A DNA stretch of 40,988 nt. Source: Pollutimonas sp036675955 (lineage in GTDB: Bacteria > Pseudomonadota > Gammaproteobacteria > Burkholderiales > Burkholderiaceae_B). The notes beneath the pieces are model-generated. The model made no database searches, had not been told where the DNA came from, and was given only the letters and a program-made list of their open reading frames with translations. The stretch lies in NCBI GenBank assembly GCA_036675955.1, contig JAKFDW010000138.1, positions 1 to 40,988 on the forward strand, given 5' to 3'. This document shows, one piece after another, positions 7,589 through 16,999 of the stretch; within the stretch, counting starts at the first letter, position 1; each line of letters opens with the position of its first letter. Made by a program: the position numbers and the translations under genes.

Positions 7589-8686
7589 TCAACGTTGATG
7601 CCCGGTCTGCAAGTGCTTTTCCAGCGACTGGCTATAACGGGAAATCGAAAAGCAGAAAATGAAATAGATGAACGCTATGAAAAGATAAGCCTCGGCGCTA
7701 AAGCCCCTCCAGGCCGCATCGGCTACGGCAGCCTTGGCTGCCTGCGTCAAATCGAAAATACCAATAATAACGACCAACGAAGTATCTTTGAACAACGAAA
7801 TGAATATGCCCACCAGCGGCGGTATCACCACCTTGAGCGCCTGGGGCAAGATAATCTTGCGCATTTGCTGCCAGTAACTCAGGCCGATGGAATCCGCCCC
7901 TTCATATTGCCCCTTCGGTATGGCTTGCAAACCGCCGCGAACGGTCTCTGCAATATAAGCGGCCGCAAAAAGGATGATCGCGATTTGCGCCCTGAGCAAT
8001 TTATCGATGCTGAAACCTTCGGGCAAAAACAAGGGCAGCATGACCGAGGACATGAACAACAAGCTGATCAGCGGCACCCCTCGTATGAGCTCGATATAAA
8101 TGACGCACAGGGCCTTGACCGCCGGCATATTCGAGCGCCGGCCCAGGGCCAGCAACAAGCCTAGCGGAAAAGCGAACGCAATGCCGAAAGTCGCAAGTAT
8201 AAGCGTAAGAGGCAGGCCGCCCCACCTATCGTTCTCTACGTGAGTCAGCCCGAAGACGCCGCCCCACATCAGGACCGCCACGGCGCTTAGCGCAACTGCC
8301 CAGATGAGCAGCAGCGAAGGTTTCCAGAACCGGCGCATGCAGCTGCACACGATGACGGCGATCAGGATGATTGTTGCCAACAGAGGACGCCACTGTTCGT
8401 CGTAGGGATAGATGCCGAAAAGTATCAGACGATGTTTTTCAACAATGAAGGCCCAGCAAGCCCCGCCGGACGCTCGGCATTCCTGTGCCGTCGTCGCGTC
8501 GAAGTTGGCGCGAATGAACAGCCATTCGACCATGGCCGGTACGACCATCAGCAGCAGCCAGGCCACCAGGACAGTCAGCAGCGTGTTCAAGGGCGAGGAA
8601 AAGAGACTGGCCCGCATCCAGCCTATGATGCCCTGCCTATGGGCGGGCGGGGCCATGTCGGGCGCGGTCGAGTTAGCAAGGCTCAT
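7589..8686 (-). CDS. aapM: General L-amino acid ABC transporter permease (AapM)
   Basis: 365-residue inner-membrane permease of the His/Glu/Gln/Arg/opine family. It has an N-terminal hydrophobic segment (LLTVLVAWLLLMVVPAMVEWLF), a periplasmic stretch with two cysteines, and a C-terminal core of several membrane helices. The EAA-loop contacting the ATPase is visible (ETVRGGLQAIPKGQYEGADS, then LPQALKVVIPP). Its ATG (8684-8686) abuts the aapQ TAA stop with no intervening base, indicating translational coupling. It pairs with AapQ to form the channel. Confidence 0.92.
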   Translation of the reverse strand: MSLANSTAPDMAPPAHRQGIIGWMRASLFSSPLNTLLTVLVAWLLLMVVPAMVEWLFIRANFDATTAQECRASGGACWAFIVEKHRLILFGIYPYDEQWRPLLATIILIAVIVCSCMRRFWKPSLLLIWAVALSAVAVLMWGGVFGLTHVENDRWGGLPLTLILATFGIAFAFPLGLLLALGRRSNMPAVKALCVIYIELIRGVPLISLLFMSSVMLPLFLPEGFSIDKLLRAQIAIILFAAAYIAETVRGGLQAIPKGQYEGADSIGLSYWQQMRKIILPQALKVVIPPLVGIFISLFKDTSLVVIIGIFDLTQAAKAAVADAAWRGFSAEAYLFIAFIYFIFCFSISRYSQSLEKHLQTGHQR

Positions 8687-9871
8687 TTAGCGCTCCACCA
8701 GCGCGATGCGCTTGTTATACCAGTTCATGAAGACGGAAATCGAGAGGCTCACGCTCAGGTACGCCGCCATGATGATCAAGATTCCTTCAATGGCCTGGCC
8801 GGTCTGGTTCAATGTGGTGTTGACGACAGACACAATGTCGGGATATCCGATAGCCACGGCCAGCGAACTGTTTTTGGTGAGATTCAGGTACTGGCTGGTC
8901 ATTGGCGGCACTATCACCCGAAGCGCCTGGGGCAGGATGACCAGGCGCAGAACTCTCGCCCGCGACAGCCCGATGGCGCCCGCCGCCTCCCATTGCCCCT
9001 GATTTACCGACTGTATGCCCGAGCGCACGACTTCAGCCACAAAGGCGGATGTATAAATGACAAGACCGGCAAGCAGCGCGGTGAACTCGGGGGAAAGCGA
9101 TATACCGCCGGCGAAATTGAATCCCTTAAGCTCCGGAAGCTCGACCGTGAGCGTGGCGCCGCTCAGCAGCCATCCGGCAACAGGCAGGGCGACAAGCAGC
9201 AAAATACCGACGCGCGCCAAAGGGAAAATCTGCCCGGTTGCATCCTGGCGCTTCCTGGCCCAATGCGCCAATAGCAAGATACCGACGATCGCTATTGCCA
9301 GGCCGCCTACGATCCAGTCGAGCGCGTCGCCTTGCAGCGAAGGCAGCTTGAGACCGCGATTGGAAATGAATACACCCGGCAGCGGATTCAATGCATCGCG
9401 CGGCCCCGGCGTACTCTCGGTGATGATGGCATACCAGAAGAAAAGCTGAAGCAACAAGGGGATGTTGCGCATGACTTCGATATAGGCGCTTGCGACGCGC
9501 GACAAGAGCCAGTTCTTGGACAGGCGCGCCACGCCCAGCAGAGTGCCGAAAATCGTGGCGGCAATAATGCCGACCACCGATACGCGCAGAGTGTTCAGCA
9601 AGCCAACCCAGATTGCCCGACCATAGGTATCGGCCGGCGTATAGGCAACGACCGATTCGCCTATGGCAAATCCGGCTTCCTGTTCCAGGAAGCCAAAGCC
9701 GGTGGAAATATTGCGTGCGGCAAGATTGTGCAGCGTATTGGAGACCAGATACCAGGCAGCGAAACCTACGAGCCCCAATATCAGCGCCTGGTAGACAAGA
9801 GCCCGGTTCGCGGGATCATTCCATGATAAGCGTCTTTTCGGCGCCCTGGGCAAAGGTGTTTTTGTCGTCAT
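8687..9871 (-). CDS. aapQ: General L-amino acid ABC transporter permease (AapQ)
   Basis: 394 residues from ATG 9871. It is the larger permease of the Aap importer, with a long periplasmic insertion between early helices (FLEQEAGFAIGESVVAYTPADTY region) and the EAA-loop EVVRSGIQSVNQGQWEAAGA followed by LPQALRVIVPP. The frame is open to 9946, but an upstream start would place coding sequence across a perfect 11-pair hairpin, and MTTKTPLPRAPKRR is the expected N-terminus. No strong Shine-Dalgarno sequence precedes 9871, so initiation may be weak, in keeping with permeases being needed in smaller amount than the binding protein AapJ. Confidence 0.91.
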   Translation of the reverse strand: MTTKTPLPRAPKRRLSWNDPANRALVYQALILGLVGFAAWYLVSNTLHNLAARNISTGFGFLEQEAGFAIGESVVAYTPADTYGRAIWVGLLNTLRVSVVGIIAATIFGTLLGVARLSKNWLLSRVASAYIEVMRNIPLLLQLFFWYAIITESTPGPRDALNPLPGVFISNRGLKLPSLQGDALDWIVGGLAIAIVGILLLAHWARKRQDATGQIFPLARVGILLLVALPVAGWLLSGATLTVELPELKGFNFAGGISLSPEFTALLAGLVIYTSAFVAEVVRSGIQSVNQGQWEAAGAIGLSRARVLRLVILPQALRVIVPPMTSQYLNLTKNSSLAVAIGYPDIVSVVNTTLNQTGQAIEGILIIMAAYLSVSLSISVFMNWYNKRIALVER

Positions 9872-9887
9872 AAAGATAAAATCGTTT

Positions 9888-9917
9888 GGGGACTCCTGAC
9901 GCAGGAGTCCCCTTTTT
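9888..9917. promoter_or_regulatory. Perfect 11-pair hairpin between aapJ and aapQ
   Basis: GGGGACTCCTG (9888-9898) and CAGGAGTCCCC (9902-9912) pair fully with a three-base loop. On the aap-transcribed (minus) strand no T-run follows, so it more likely protects or attenuates the aapJ message than terminates it fully. On the plus strand it is followed by TTTTT (9913-9917), the form of a terminator for antisense transcription. Confidence 0.6.
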
Positions 9918-9959
9918 GAGAGCCAGGCTTTGCACTGGCCCTGCAATAAAACCGCGAGA

Positions 9960-10976
9960 CTAACGCACTGGCCAGCCGTACATCAGGCCGCCATCGCGCC
10001 ATTGCGCGTTAAGGCCGCGGTCGAGCTTCATTGCCGAGCTTTTGCCAAGATTGCGTTCGAAGGATTCACCGTAATTGCCGACCTGCTTGATGATGTTGTA
10101 AGCCCATTTCTGGTCCAGTCCCAGGCCTTTACCCATTTCTCCGGTTACGCCCAGAATACGCTGGATATTTGGATTGGGGCTTTTGAGCATTTCATCGACA
10201 TTCGCCGATGTAATACCGTACTCTTCGGCTTCAAGCATGGTATTGAGCGCCCAACGCACCACCATGAACCATGGGTCGTCGCCCTGGCGAACCATGGGTC
10301 CCAATGGTTCCTTGGAAAAATCTTCGGGCAGGATGACGTGGTCGTCGGGTTTGGCCAATGTCGAACGTGTCGTGGCCAGGCCCGATTTGTCGGTTGTGTA
10401 GGCATCGCAACGGCCTGCCTCGTAAGAGCGCATGGCTTCATCGGGATTGTTGATGACGACCGGCTTGAATTCCAGCTTGTTGGCACGGAACCAGTCGGCA
10501 AGATTCAGCTCGGTAGTGGTGCCGGGCTGCACGCACACGGCAGCACCGCTCAGGTCCTTCGCGCTTTTGACACCCAGGCTGGTCTTGACCATGATGCCCT
10601 GGCTGTCGTAATAGTTGATGCCGGGCGTCATCAGGCCCAAAGTCGTGTCGCGCGTCATGGTGGCCGTCGTGTTGCGCGTCAGCACATCGATTTCGCCGGA
10701 TTGCAGGGCCGTGAACCGTTGCTGGGTAGTTTGAGCCACGGCCTTGTATTTGGTGGCGTCGCCGAACATCATTGCCGCAATGGCCTTGCAGAGATCCACG
10801 TCGAGCCCTGTCCATTCGCCCTTGCTATTTGCAATGGAGAAACCCGGAAGCCCGGTGTGTACACCGCATTGAACAAAACCTTTCGCCTTGACTGCGTCCA
10901 GTGTCTCGCCCGCGTTGGCTGTCGCGGCGACAAAGAACAGCGATGCACTCAGCGCGGCCGCTTTAAATAGTTTCAT
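9960..10976 (-). CDS. aapJ: General L-amino acid-binding periplasmic protein (AapJ)
   Basis: 338-residue solute receptor of the Aap importer. It begins MKLFKAAALSASLFF with a signal peptide likely cleaved after ATANA, about residue 22. The mature chain shows the family pattern: VKAKGFVQCGVHTGLPGF, then GLDVDLCKAIAAMMFGD, the TTQQRFTALQSGEIDVL substrate loop and TRNTTATMTRD. The start at 10976 is supported by AAGGGA eight to thirteen bases upstream; the frame is open to 11066 but that part has no signal-peptide character. It is the first gene of the operon and would be made in excess over the permeases. The promoter should lie in the short interval shared with divergent ftsE (10977-11113). Confidence 0.94.
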   Translation of the reverse strand: MKLFKAAALSASLFFVAATANAGETLDAVKAKGFVQCGVHTGLPGFSIANSKGEWTGLDVDLCKAIAAMMFGDATKYKAVAQTTQQRFTALQSGEIDVLTRNTTATMTRDTTLGLMTPGINYYDSQGIMVKTSLGVKSAKDLSGAAVCVQPGTTTELNLADWFRANKLEFKPVVINNPDEAMRSYEAGRCDAYTTDKSGLATTRSTLAKPDDHVILPEDFSKEPLGPMVRQGDDPWFMVVRWALNTMLEAEEYGITSANVDEMLKSPNPNIQRILGVTGEMGKGLGLDQKWAYNIIKQVGNYGESFERNLGKSSAMKLDRGLNAQWRDGGLMYGWPVR

Positions 10977-11113
10977 GGGTGGTCCCTTCGATGTCTTGAA
11001 TTGGTCAACACGGCATACAATTGTGCATGTGCCGTTAGCGTGCGAATGGTAGCCGCTGGTATCCATTTAATACATGGGGGATATCCCTTGCGACACCTTA
11101 CACTTATGCCAAC

Positions 11114-11785
11114 ATGATCGAATTCCAGCACGTTTTCAAATCCTACGGACGTGGTCGAAATATCCTGGCGGATATCAATTTTCGCGTCGAACCCGGCGAA
11201 TTCGTTTTCGTTTCGGGACCGTCCGGCGCCGGCAAGTCCACCCTGTTGAAGCTCATTGGCGGACTGGAACCTCCCAGTCGAGGAACAGTGCACGTCAATG
11301 GCCACCGCATCGATAAAATGCCGGCCCGGGCGCGTCCGTACCTGCGGCGCGCGGTCGGCGTCATCCTGCAGAACACGCACCTGCTTTATGATCGCAACGC
11401 CATCAACAATGTATTGCTGCCGCTGGCAGTCGCCGGGCTGGAAACGCGGCTCGCGGCCACGCGGGCGCGCGCCGCTATGGAAAAGGTGGGGCTCTCCGGC
11501 AAGGAAGATCTCAACCCGGTGGAAATGTCGGGCGGCGAGCAACAACGCCTCGCCATCGCGCGCGCCATTGTCAACCGCCCGGCCATCCTGATTGCCGACG
11601 AACCCACAGCCAATCTGGACCAGGAAAGCGCCCGGCGCATCATGGAAGTGTTCCGCGACTTCAACCGCGTGGGCGTCACTACCTTGATTGCCTCGCACGA
11701 CGGCGCGCTCATGGCCGCCTATGCTTCGCGCACCCTGCGCATCGACGCGGGGCGATTCACCGATACCCCGGGAGTAAGTTCATGA
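11114..11785 (+). CDS. ftsE: Cell division ATP-binding protein FtsE
   Basis: 223-residue ABC ATPase that with FtsX controls septal peptidoglycan hydrolysis at the divisome. Walker A is GPSGAGKST (35-43), the signature is MSGGEQQRLAIARAI and Walker B is ILIADEPTANLD, followed by the switch His in LIASHDGALMA. The EPTANLD form and short length are typical of FtsE rather than of importer ATPases. ATG 11114 gives the family N-terminus MIEFQHVFKSYG. The stop overlaps the ftsX start by four bases. Confidence 0.95.
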   Translation: MIEFQHVFKSYGRGRNILADINFRVEPGEFVFVSGPSGAGKSTLLKLIGGLEPPSRGTVHVNGHRIDKMPARARPYLRRAVGVILQNTHLLYDRNAINNVLLPLAVAGLETRLAATRARAAMEKVGLSGKEDLNPVEMSGGEQQRLAIARAIVNRPAILIADEPTANLDQESARRIMEVFRDFNRVGVTTLIASHDGALMAAYASRTLRIDAGRFTDTPGVSS

Positions 11786-12690
11786 GCCGCTGGTTGCGAC
11801 AACATCGTTATGCTTGCATGGTCGCCTTGCGCCGACTTTGGTCTCATCCCTTTTCTTCGCTATCGAATATCCTGGTTATCAGCCTGACACTGGCTATTCC
11901 AATCATTGCGGCCTCGGTACTGGTCTCGGCCCAGCCGGTAGTCAAGCAAATACCCGTGTCGCCCGAAGTCACGCTCTTTTTGCGGTCTGGCGCCACGGCG
12001 GAAGCGGCTGCCAAACTGGCCCGCCAGCTTCACGAGCAACACGCGCAAGACATCCAGACTGTGCGCGTGGTGGCGCGCGAAGACGCATTGAAAACGCTCA
12101 AGGCCAATCCGGCATGGGCGGATGCGCTTTCGGTACTGCCCAACAACCCTCTGCCTCATGCCGTCGTGGTGTCCCTGATCGAGAGCACCGATCTGGCAAA
12201 ACAGGCCAATGCGCTCGCTCGGCAGTGGCGCCAGCTAGACTCCGTCGATTCCGTGCAGCTCGACAGCGAATGGGTGCGGCGCCTGGAAGCCATCCTGGGC
12301 TTCGTGCGCATAGGGCTGGGACTGCTGGCGCTGGGCGTTGCGCTTGTCGTGCTGGCTACCGTATTCAATACCGTGCGCATGCAGGCGCTTACGCAGCGCG
12401 AGGAAATCGGCGTTGCGCGCCTGGTGGGCGCCACCGAATCCTTTGTCCGGCGCCCTTTCCTGTACCTTGGCGCCTTGACCGGCGTCGTTTCCAGCCTTCT
12501 GGCGGTCCTGCTTTCCGCCCTGGCGTTGATTCCCCTGAACGCGGCACTGGCCCGCCTGGCCGACAGCTACGGCACGCAACTGATATTGAATCTGCCCGAC
12601 AACATAAGCCTGTTGCTGGCCGTGGTACTCATAGCCATATTGGCTGCCTTGTCGGCACGCTGGTCGGTCACACGCAATACGCGCTTTTGA
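11782..12690 (+). CDS. ftsX: Cell division protein FtsX
   Basis: 302-residue inner-membrane partner of FtsE. A cytoplasmic N-terminus (MSRWLRQHRYACMVALRRLW) is followed by a first helix (ILVISLTLAIPIIAASVLVS), a periplasmic domain of about 100 residues that in homologues binds hydrolase activators, then three C-terminal helices (around 175-200, 225-250 and 268-290). The LGLLALGVALVVLATVFNTVRMQ stretch and the REEIGVARLVGAT cytoplasmic loop, the coupling region to FtsE, are conserved. The gene is sandwiched between ftsE (four-base overlap) and mutY (one-base overlap). Confidence 0.95.
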   Translation: MSRWLRQHRYACMVALRRLWSHPFSSLSNILVISLTLAIPIIAASVLVSAQPVVKQIPVSPEVTLFLRSGATAEAAAKLARQLHEQHAQDIQTVRVVAREDALKTLKANPAWADALSVLPNNPLPHAVVVSLIESTDLAKQANALARQWRQLDSVDSVQLDSEWVRRLEAILGFVRIGLGLLALGVALVVLATVFNTVRMQALTQREEIGVARLVGATESFVRRPFLYLGALTGVVSSLLAVLLSALALIPLNAALARLADSYGTQLILNLPDNISLLLAVVLIAILAALSARWSVTRNTRF

Positions 12691-13766
12691 TGGTACTCAA
12701 TCCCACACCCGGGCTGAGCAGCCTGGCCAGCACAGTCGTCGATTGGCAAAAGCAGCACGGGCGCCACCATTTGCCATGGCAGGGAACGCGCGATCCCTAC
12801 CGGATATGGTTATCGGAAATCATGTTGCAGCAAACCCAGGTTGCAACAGTAATAGGCTACTACGAGCGTTTCCTGTCCCGCTTTCCCGATATCCCTTCGC
12901 TGGCGCAAGCCAGGCAGGAAGAGGTAATGCCTTATTGGGCCGGCCTGGGCTACTATGCCCGCGCGCGGAATCTGCATCGTTGCGCCCAGGAGCTTGCGGC
13001 TGATTGGGAGGGCCATTTTCCACCGACTCCGGAGCAGATTTCCATGCTGCCCGGCATAGGACGCTCAACGGCCGCGGCTATCGCCGCTTTCGCCTACGGC
13101 ACGCGCAGCCCCATCATGGACGGTAACGTCAAGCGCGTATTCACGCGGTATTTTGGCATCTACGGCATAACCAGCCAGAGGTCTGTCGAGCAATCGTTGT
13201 GGGACATGGCGCAAAGCGCCGTAGACGCTGCGCCGGCCGAACTCGACATGGCCGCCTACACGCAAGGCCTGATGGACCTGGGTTCGCAATGCTGCGTGCG
13301 TGGACGTCCCGACTGCGCGCGATGCCCCTTGCAGGCAACGTGCTATGCCAATATCCACGGGGTACAACAAGAACTCCCTACTCCCAAGCCGCGTAAGGCC
13401 AGCCCCGAACGGGAATGCAAGATGCTTGTGCTGCGTTCGCACGAAAAAATACTGCTCGAGCAGCAAGTGTCGCCTGGAATCTGGGGAGGCCTGTGGAGCT
13501 TGCCGCAGTACGGCACCGCAACAGAGCTCGAGACTGCCTGCAACCATATGGGTCCGGCGAGCAGCCCGGCCCAAAAACTGGCTGGCTTATTGCACGTGTT
13601 CAGCCATTTCAAATTGCATATAGAACCCTGGTATCTGCGCTGCGATGCTCACCGGGTGGCAGAAGCCGGGCCGCGGCAGGCATGGATAGCCATTGAAGAC
13701 TTGAGGTCTACCGCCCTTCCCGCGCCGGTAAGGAAAATTCTGGACGGCCTGTTCGACCTGCAATAA
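12690..13766 (+). CDS. mutY: A/G-specific adenine DNA glycosylase MutY
   Basis: 358-residue base-excision repair enzyme removing adenine mispaired with 8-oxoguanine. Expected residues are present: catalytic Glu43 in LSEIMLQQTQV, helix-hairpin-helix LPGIGRSTA (120-128), catalytic Asp144 in MDGNVKRV, and the [4Fe-4S] ligands Cys202-x6-Cys209-x2-Cys212-x5-Cys218. The C-terminal third is the Nudix-like domain that recognises 8-oxoG (GIWGGLWSLPQY). The start is ATG 12690, sharing its A with the ftsX TGA stop, so it is probably coupled to ftsX translation. The same frame stays open across ftsX, but that part is not MutY. The stop lies 16 bases from convergent rodA. Confidence 0.96.
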   Translation: MVLNPTPGLSSLASTVVDWQKQHGRHHLPWQGTRDPYRIWLSEIMLQQTQVATVIGYYERFLSRFPDIPSLAQARQEEVMPYWAGLGYYARARNLHRCAQELAADWEGHFPPTPEQISMLPGIGRSTAAAIAAFAYGTRSPIMDGNVKRVFTRYFGIYGITSQRSVEQSLWDMAQSAVDAAPAELDMAAYTQGLMDLGSQCCVRGRPDCARCPLQATCYANIHGVQQELPTPKPRKASPERECKMLVLRSHEKILLEQQVSPGIWGGLWSLPQYGTATELETACNHMGPASSPAQKLAGLLHVFSHFKLHIEPWYLRCDAHRVAEAGPRQAWIAIEDLRSTALPAPVRKILDGLFDLQ

Positions 13767-13782
13767 GCGCCCGGCCGGACTG

Positions 13783-14919
13783 TCATTGACGCACAGGCCG
13801 ATACCGGCTGATGCTCATCAGTATTCCGCAAGCAACGCCCAGTGTCAGCAGCGCGGTACCGCCATAGCTCATGAAAGGCAGCGGCACCCCCACCACGGGA
13901 AGAATACCCGTGACCATGCCGACATTCACGAACACGTACACAAAGAACATCATGGACATTGCACCGGCCACCAGACGCCCGAACTGCGTATGCGCGCGTA
14001 CGGCAATGGCCAGGCCGCGCACGATAAGCAAGGTATACAGGACTAGCAGCATCACGCCGCCGTACAGCCCGAATTCCTCGGCAAACACCGCAAAGATGAA
14101 ATCAGTGGTGCGTTCCGGAATAAAGTCCAGATGCGACTGGGTGCCCATCATATAGCCCTTGCCATAAACGCCGCCGGAACCGATGGCGATCATGGACTGT
14201 ATCGTATGAAAGCCTTTGCCCAAGGGATCGGAGCCTGGATCAAGCAAGGTGCAGACCCGGTATTTCTGGTAGTCATGCAACACCACCCAATCGACGCCCG
14301 GCTGACATATCGCGTCCTCGTAGTAGACCAGGGTGCCTATTCCCGCGACCGTCAGCAAAACCAGGGGCGCAAGCAGCCGGAAGGAAAGCCCGCCGAAATA
14401 AATGACGCAAAAGCCGGAAGCGAACACCAGGAGCGCCGTGCCCAGATCGGGCTGCATGACGATCAGGGAAAACGGGACGGCCAGCAGCACGCCGGCCACA
14501 AAAAAGTCCAGGACCCTCAGGCTGCCCTGATTGCGATGAAAATACCAGGCCAGCATCAAAGGCACTGAAATTTTCAGCATCTCGGACGGCTGTATCCGCA
14601 CCACGCCCAGATTCAACCAACGCGTAGCGCCTTTGCTCGTTTCACCGAAAAACTCCACGCCCAGCAACAGCACGACGCCCATAATGTAAAAGTACGGGGC
14701 CAGGCGCATCAGCATAGGGGGTGGGGTCATCGCAGTGATCCACAGGAACACGAATGCAATGAGGAAGTTGCGTAGCTGCTCGGCAAAACGCCAGTCGGTC
14801 CCACCCACCGCGGAATGCATCACCGTCATTCCCAGTATTGCCATCAGGATCACCAGCGTCATCAAAGGCCAATCGAAGGCGTTGAGCGCCTTGAGCATCC
14901 ACTGTACTAGTCGCTTCAT
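13783..14919 (-). CDS. rodA: Rod-shape SEDS peptidoglycan glycosyltransferase RodA
   Basis: 378-residue polytopic membrane protein of the SEDS family, the glycan polymerase of the elongasome working with PBP2. About ten hydrophobic helices can be counted. Signatures include VVRIQPSEMLKISVPLMLAWYFH, LVMQPDLGTALLV containing the proposed catalytic Asp, and VVGVPLPFMSYGGTALLTLG near the C-terminus. It overlaps the end of mrdA by four bases, so the pair is translationally coupled and its stoichiometry likely matched. It is the last gene of mreB-mreC-mreD-mrdA-rodA. Confidence 0.95.
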   Translation of the reverse strand: MKRLVQWMLKALNAFDWPLMTLVILMAILGMTVMHSAVGGTDWRFAEQLRNFLIAFVFLWITAMTPPPMLMRLAPYFYIMGVVLLLGVEFFGETSKGATRWLNLGVVRIQPSEMLKISVPLMLAWYFHRNQGSLRVLDFFVAGVLLAVPFSLIVMQPDLGTALLVFASGFCVIYFGGLSFRLLAPLVLLTVAGIGTLVYYEDAICQPGVDWVVLHDYQKYRVCTLLDPGSDPLGKGFHTIQSMIAIGSGGVYGKGYMMGTQSHLDFIPERTTDFIFAVFAEEFGLYGGVMLLVLYTLLIVRGLAIAVRAHTQFGRLVAGAMSMMFFVYVFVNVGMVTGILPVVGVPLPFMSYGGTALLTLGVACGILMSISRYRPVRQ

Positions 14920-16976
14920 TGGACACCCTGCAATGAAACACGCCCGGCCGGCGCAACGGGGGGGGTGGACATGTCGACATCGGCCGGATCGTTGTGCTGC
15001 GGGACATCGGGCATATCTTCGGGCCGCAATATGGCATCCATGGATTCGCCGCTGGCGCCTTCTTCTTCGGTTCCCGGAGCAGGCTCCAGCGGCGGCTCTA
15101 CCGGAAGACCGGGGTAACGATCGTTGGCACGGCGCTCTGGCGACAGCCAGTAATCGAATACCTTGCGTGCCACCGGCGCCGCCACCGTAGCACCCCAGCC
15201 GCCGTTCTCCACGATCAGCGCGACGGCGATCTGCGGATCTTCGACAGGCGCGTAAGCCATGAACAGGGCATGATCGCGCAAGCGCTCTTCCACATCCGCG
15301 CTGTATTTCGCACCCTTCAAGCTATAGACCTGCGCCGTACCGGTTTTTCCCGCTGCCTGGTAGGCTGCTCCGGCAAATGCCCTGCGGCCAGTACCTTTGC
15401 GGATCACGTCGGCCATTGCGTTGCGTATCACTTCAAGGTTCTCCGGCTTCAGCGGTATGGTGTAGGACGGCTTGGTCACCGTGCGTATCGCCTTGGCATC
15501 TCCGGGATTCTCGACGAGGCTTACCAGATGGGGCTGCATATAAGCGCCGTCATTGGCCAACACTGCCGTCGCCTGGGCCAGCTGCAGCAAGGTGAAAGAG
15601 TTATAGCCTTGTCCAACCGTCACGGACACCGTCTCGCCGGCATACCATCGCTGCTGGGCCGGCTTCTTGTACGCCTGGCGCTTCCATTCTGTGGAGGGCA
15701 GCACGCCGCGCCGCTCGCCCTCGAGATCAATGCCGGTCAGCTGCCCGAAGCCGAACTGCTTGCTGAAGTCATGCAGCGCATTCACGCCAATTTCAGGCCC
15801 CAGCGAGAAAAAGTAGGTATCGGACGACACGACAATCGCCCTATGCATATCGGTTGGCCCGTAGGCGGCGCCGCCGGCATTGCGGAAGCGCTGGCCGCCA
15901 AATTCGAAATAGCCGGGATCCGGAATGCGCTCCTTGGCGGTACGCTTGCCCAGCTCGAGCGCAGCCAGCCCTACAAACGGTTTATACGTGGACCCGATTG
16001 GATACGTGCCATACAAGGGTCTGTTTATAAGGGGATGATCGGGCGACTCATTCAATTTGCGCCAGTTCTCGACATCGATACCATCGATGAACAGATTGGG
16101 ATCAAACGACGGTGCGGACACGAAGGCCAGTACATCGCCGGTCGCCGGCTCGATGGCCACCAGCGCGCCGCGACGACCCTCGAACTGCTTCTCTGCCACT
16201 TTTTGAAGCTCGATATCTATCGACAATACCAGGTTTGCTCCCGGTATCGGATCGACCCTGCTGAGGGTGCGCACTGGCCGGCCGGTGGCGGTCACTTCCA
16301 CTTCTTCCACGCCTGTGCGCCCGTGCAAAGTTTCTTCCCAGGTCTTCTCTATGCCCTTCCTTCCTATGATGTCGCTGCCGCGATAGTTCCCAAGTTTGCC
16401 CTCTTTTTCGAGCTCTTCAAGGTCTTTCTCGGATATCCGCCCCACATAGCCCAGCACATGCGCCGCCGAGTCGCCCTGCGGATACTCTCGGACCCATCGG
16501 GCGCTGAGCTCGACGCCGGGAAATTTATAGGCGTGCGCGGCAAACCAGGATGCTTCGGTGTCATTGAGATTGTTGCGCAGCAATACCGGCGTATACCGCC
16601 CCGTCTGGCCCATGTGCTGAAAGAAACGGCGCCGGTCATTGGGGCTTAAATAGACCAGCTGCCCCAACGAATCCAGCATCGCTTTCATATCGGCCTCGAC
16701 ATTGGCGGGCACCACCGAAAGCGTGTAATCGCGATAGTTCCTGGCCAGGACGACGCCGTTGCGATCGGTGATTTCGCCACGCCGCGGAGGGATGGGAACG
16801 ACAGCTATCCGGTTCTGGTCCGCGCGCGCCGCCAAACCCTCGTAGCGGACTACTTGCAGATGCCAGAGCCGGGCGGCCAGCACGCCAAAGCAGATTATGG
16901 CAAACACACCCGCCACGCAGGCACGGACCAGCATCTTGCGTTTCTGGTTGTGCGTGGTTTTCTTGAACTCGAACAT
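14916..16976 (-). CDS. mrdA: Penicillin-binding protein 2 (MrdA), elongasome transpeptidase
   Basis: 686 residues from ATG 16976 (MFEFKKTTHNQKRK). A single N-terminal membrane anchor (about 17-40, VRACVAGVFAIICFGVLAA) is followed by a dimerisation or pedestal domain with PPRRGEITDRNGVVLA. The transpeptidase domain has the nucleophile motif S329-T-Y-K332, S384-S-D386, and K544-T-G-T. The C-terminus (about 630-686) is a Pro/Glu/Asp-rich tail, longer than in E. coli PBP2 and probably disordered in the periplasm. It cross-links the strands polymerised by RodA. The frame is open to 17120, inside mreD, but the shorter start matches the family. Confidence 0.95.
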   Translation of the reverse strand: MFEFKKTTHNQKRKMLVRACVAGVFAIICFGVLAARLWHLQVVRYEGLAARADQNRIAVVPIPPRRGEITDRNGVVLARNYRDYTLSVVPANVEADMKAMLDSLGQLVYLSPNDRRRFFQHMGQTGRYTPVLLRNNLNDTEASWFAAHAYKFPGVELSARWVREYPQGDSAAHVLGYVGRISEKDLEELEKEGKLGNYRGSDIIGRKGIEKTWEETLHGRTGVEEVEVTATGRPVRTLSRVDPIPGANLVLSIDIELQKVAEKQFEGRRGALVAIEPATGDVLAFVSAPSFDPNLFIDGIDVENWRKLNESPDHPLINRPLYGTYPIGSTYKPFVGLAALELGKRTAKERIPDPGYFEFGGQRFRNAGGAAYGPTDMHRAIVVSSDTYFFSLGPEIGVNALHDFSKQFGFGQLTGIDLEGERRGVLPSTEWKRQAYKKPAQQRWYAGETVSVTVGQGYNSFTLLQLAQATAVLANDGAYMQPHLVSLVENPGDAKAIRTVTKPSYTIPLKPENLEVIRNAMADVIRKGTGRRAFAGAAYQAAGKTGTAQVYSLKGAKYSADVEERLRDHALFMAYAPVEDPQIAVALIVENGGWGATVAAPVARKVFDYWLSPERRANDRYPGLPVEPPLEPAPGTEEEGASGESMDAILRPEDMPDVPQHNDPADVDMSTPPVAPAGRVSLQGVQ

Positions 16977-16999
16977 AAGCGTGGTGCCGTCTCGCCAAC

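Noticed and set aside
11814..12689. N-terminal extension of mutY through ftsX
   Set aside because: The frame is open across ftsX, but the translated part is low-complexity and MutY homology begins at 12690.
14994..16649. 551-residue open frame opposite mrdA
   Set aside because: It mirrors the third-position GC pattern of mrdA on the other strand; no motifs and no ribosome binding site.
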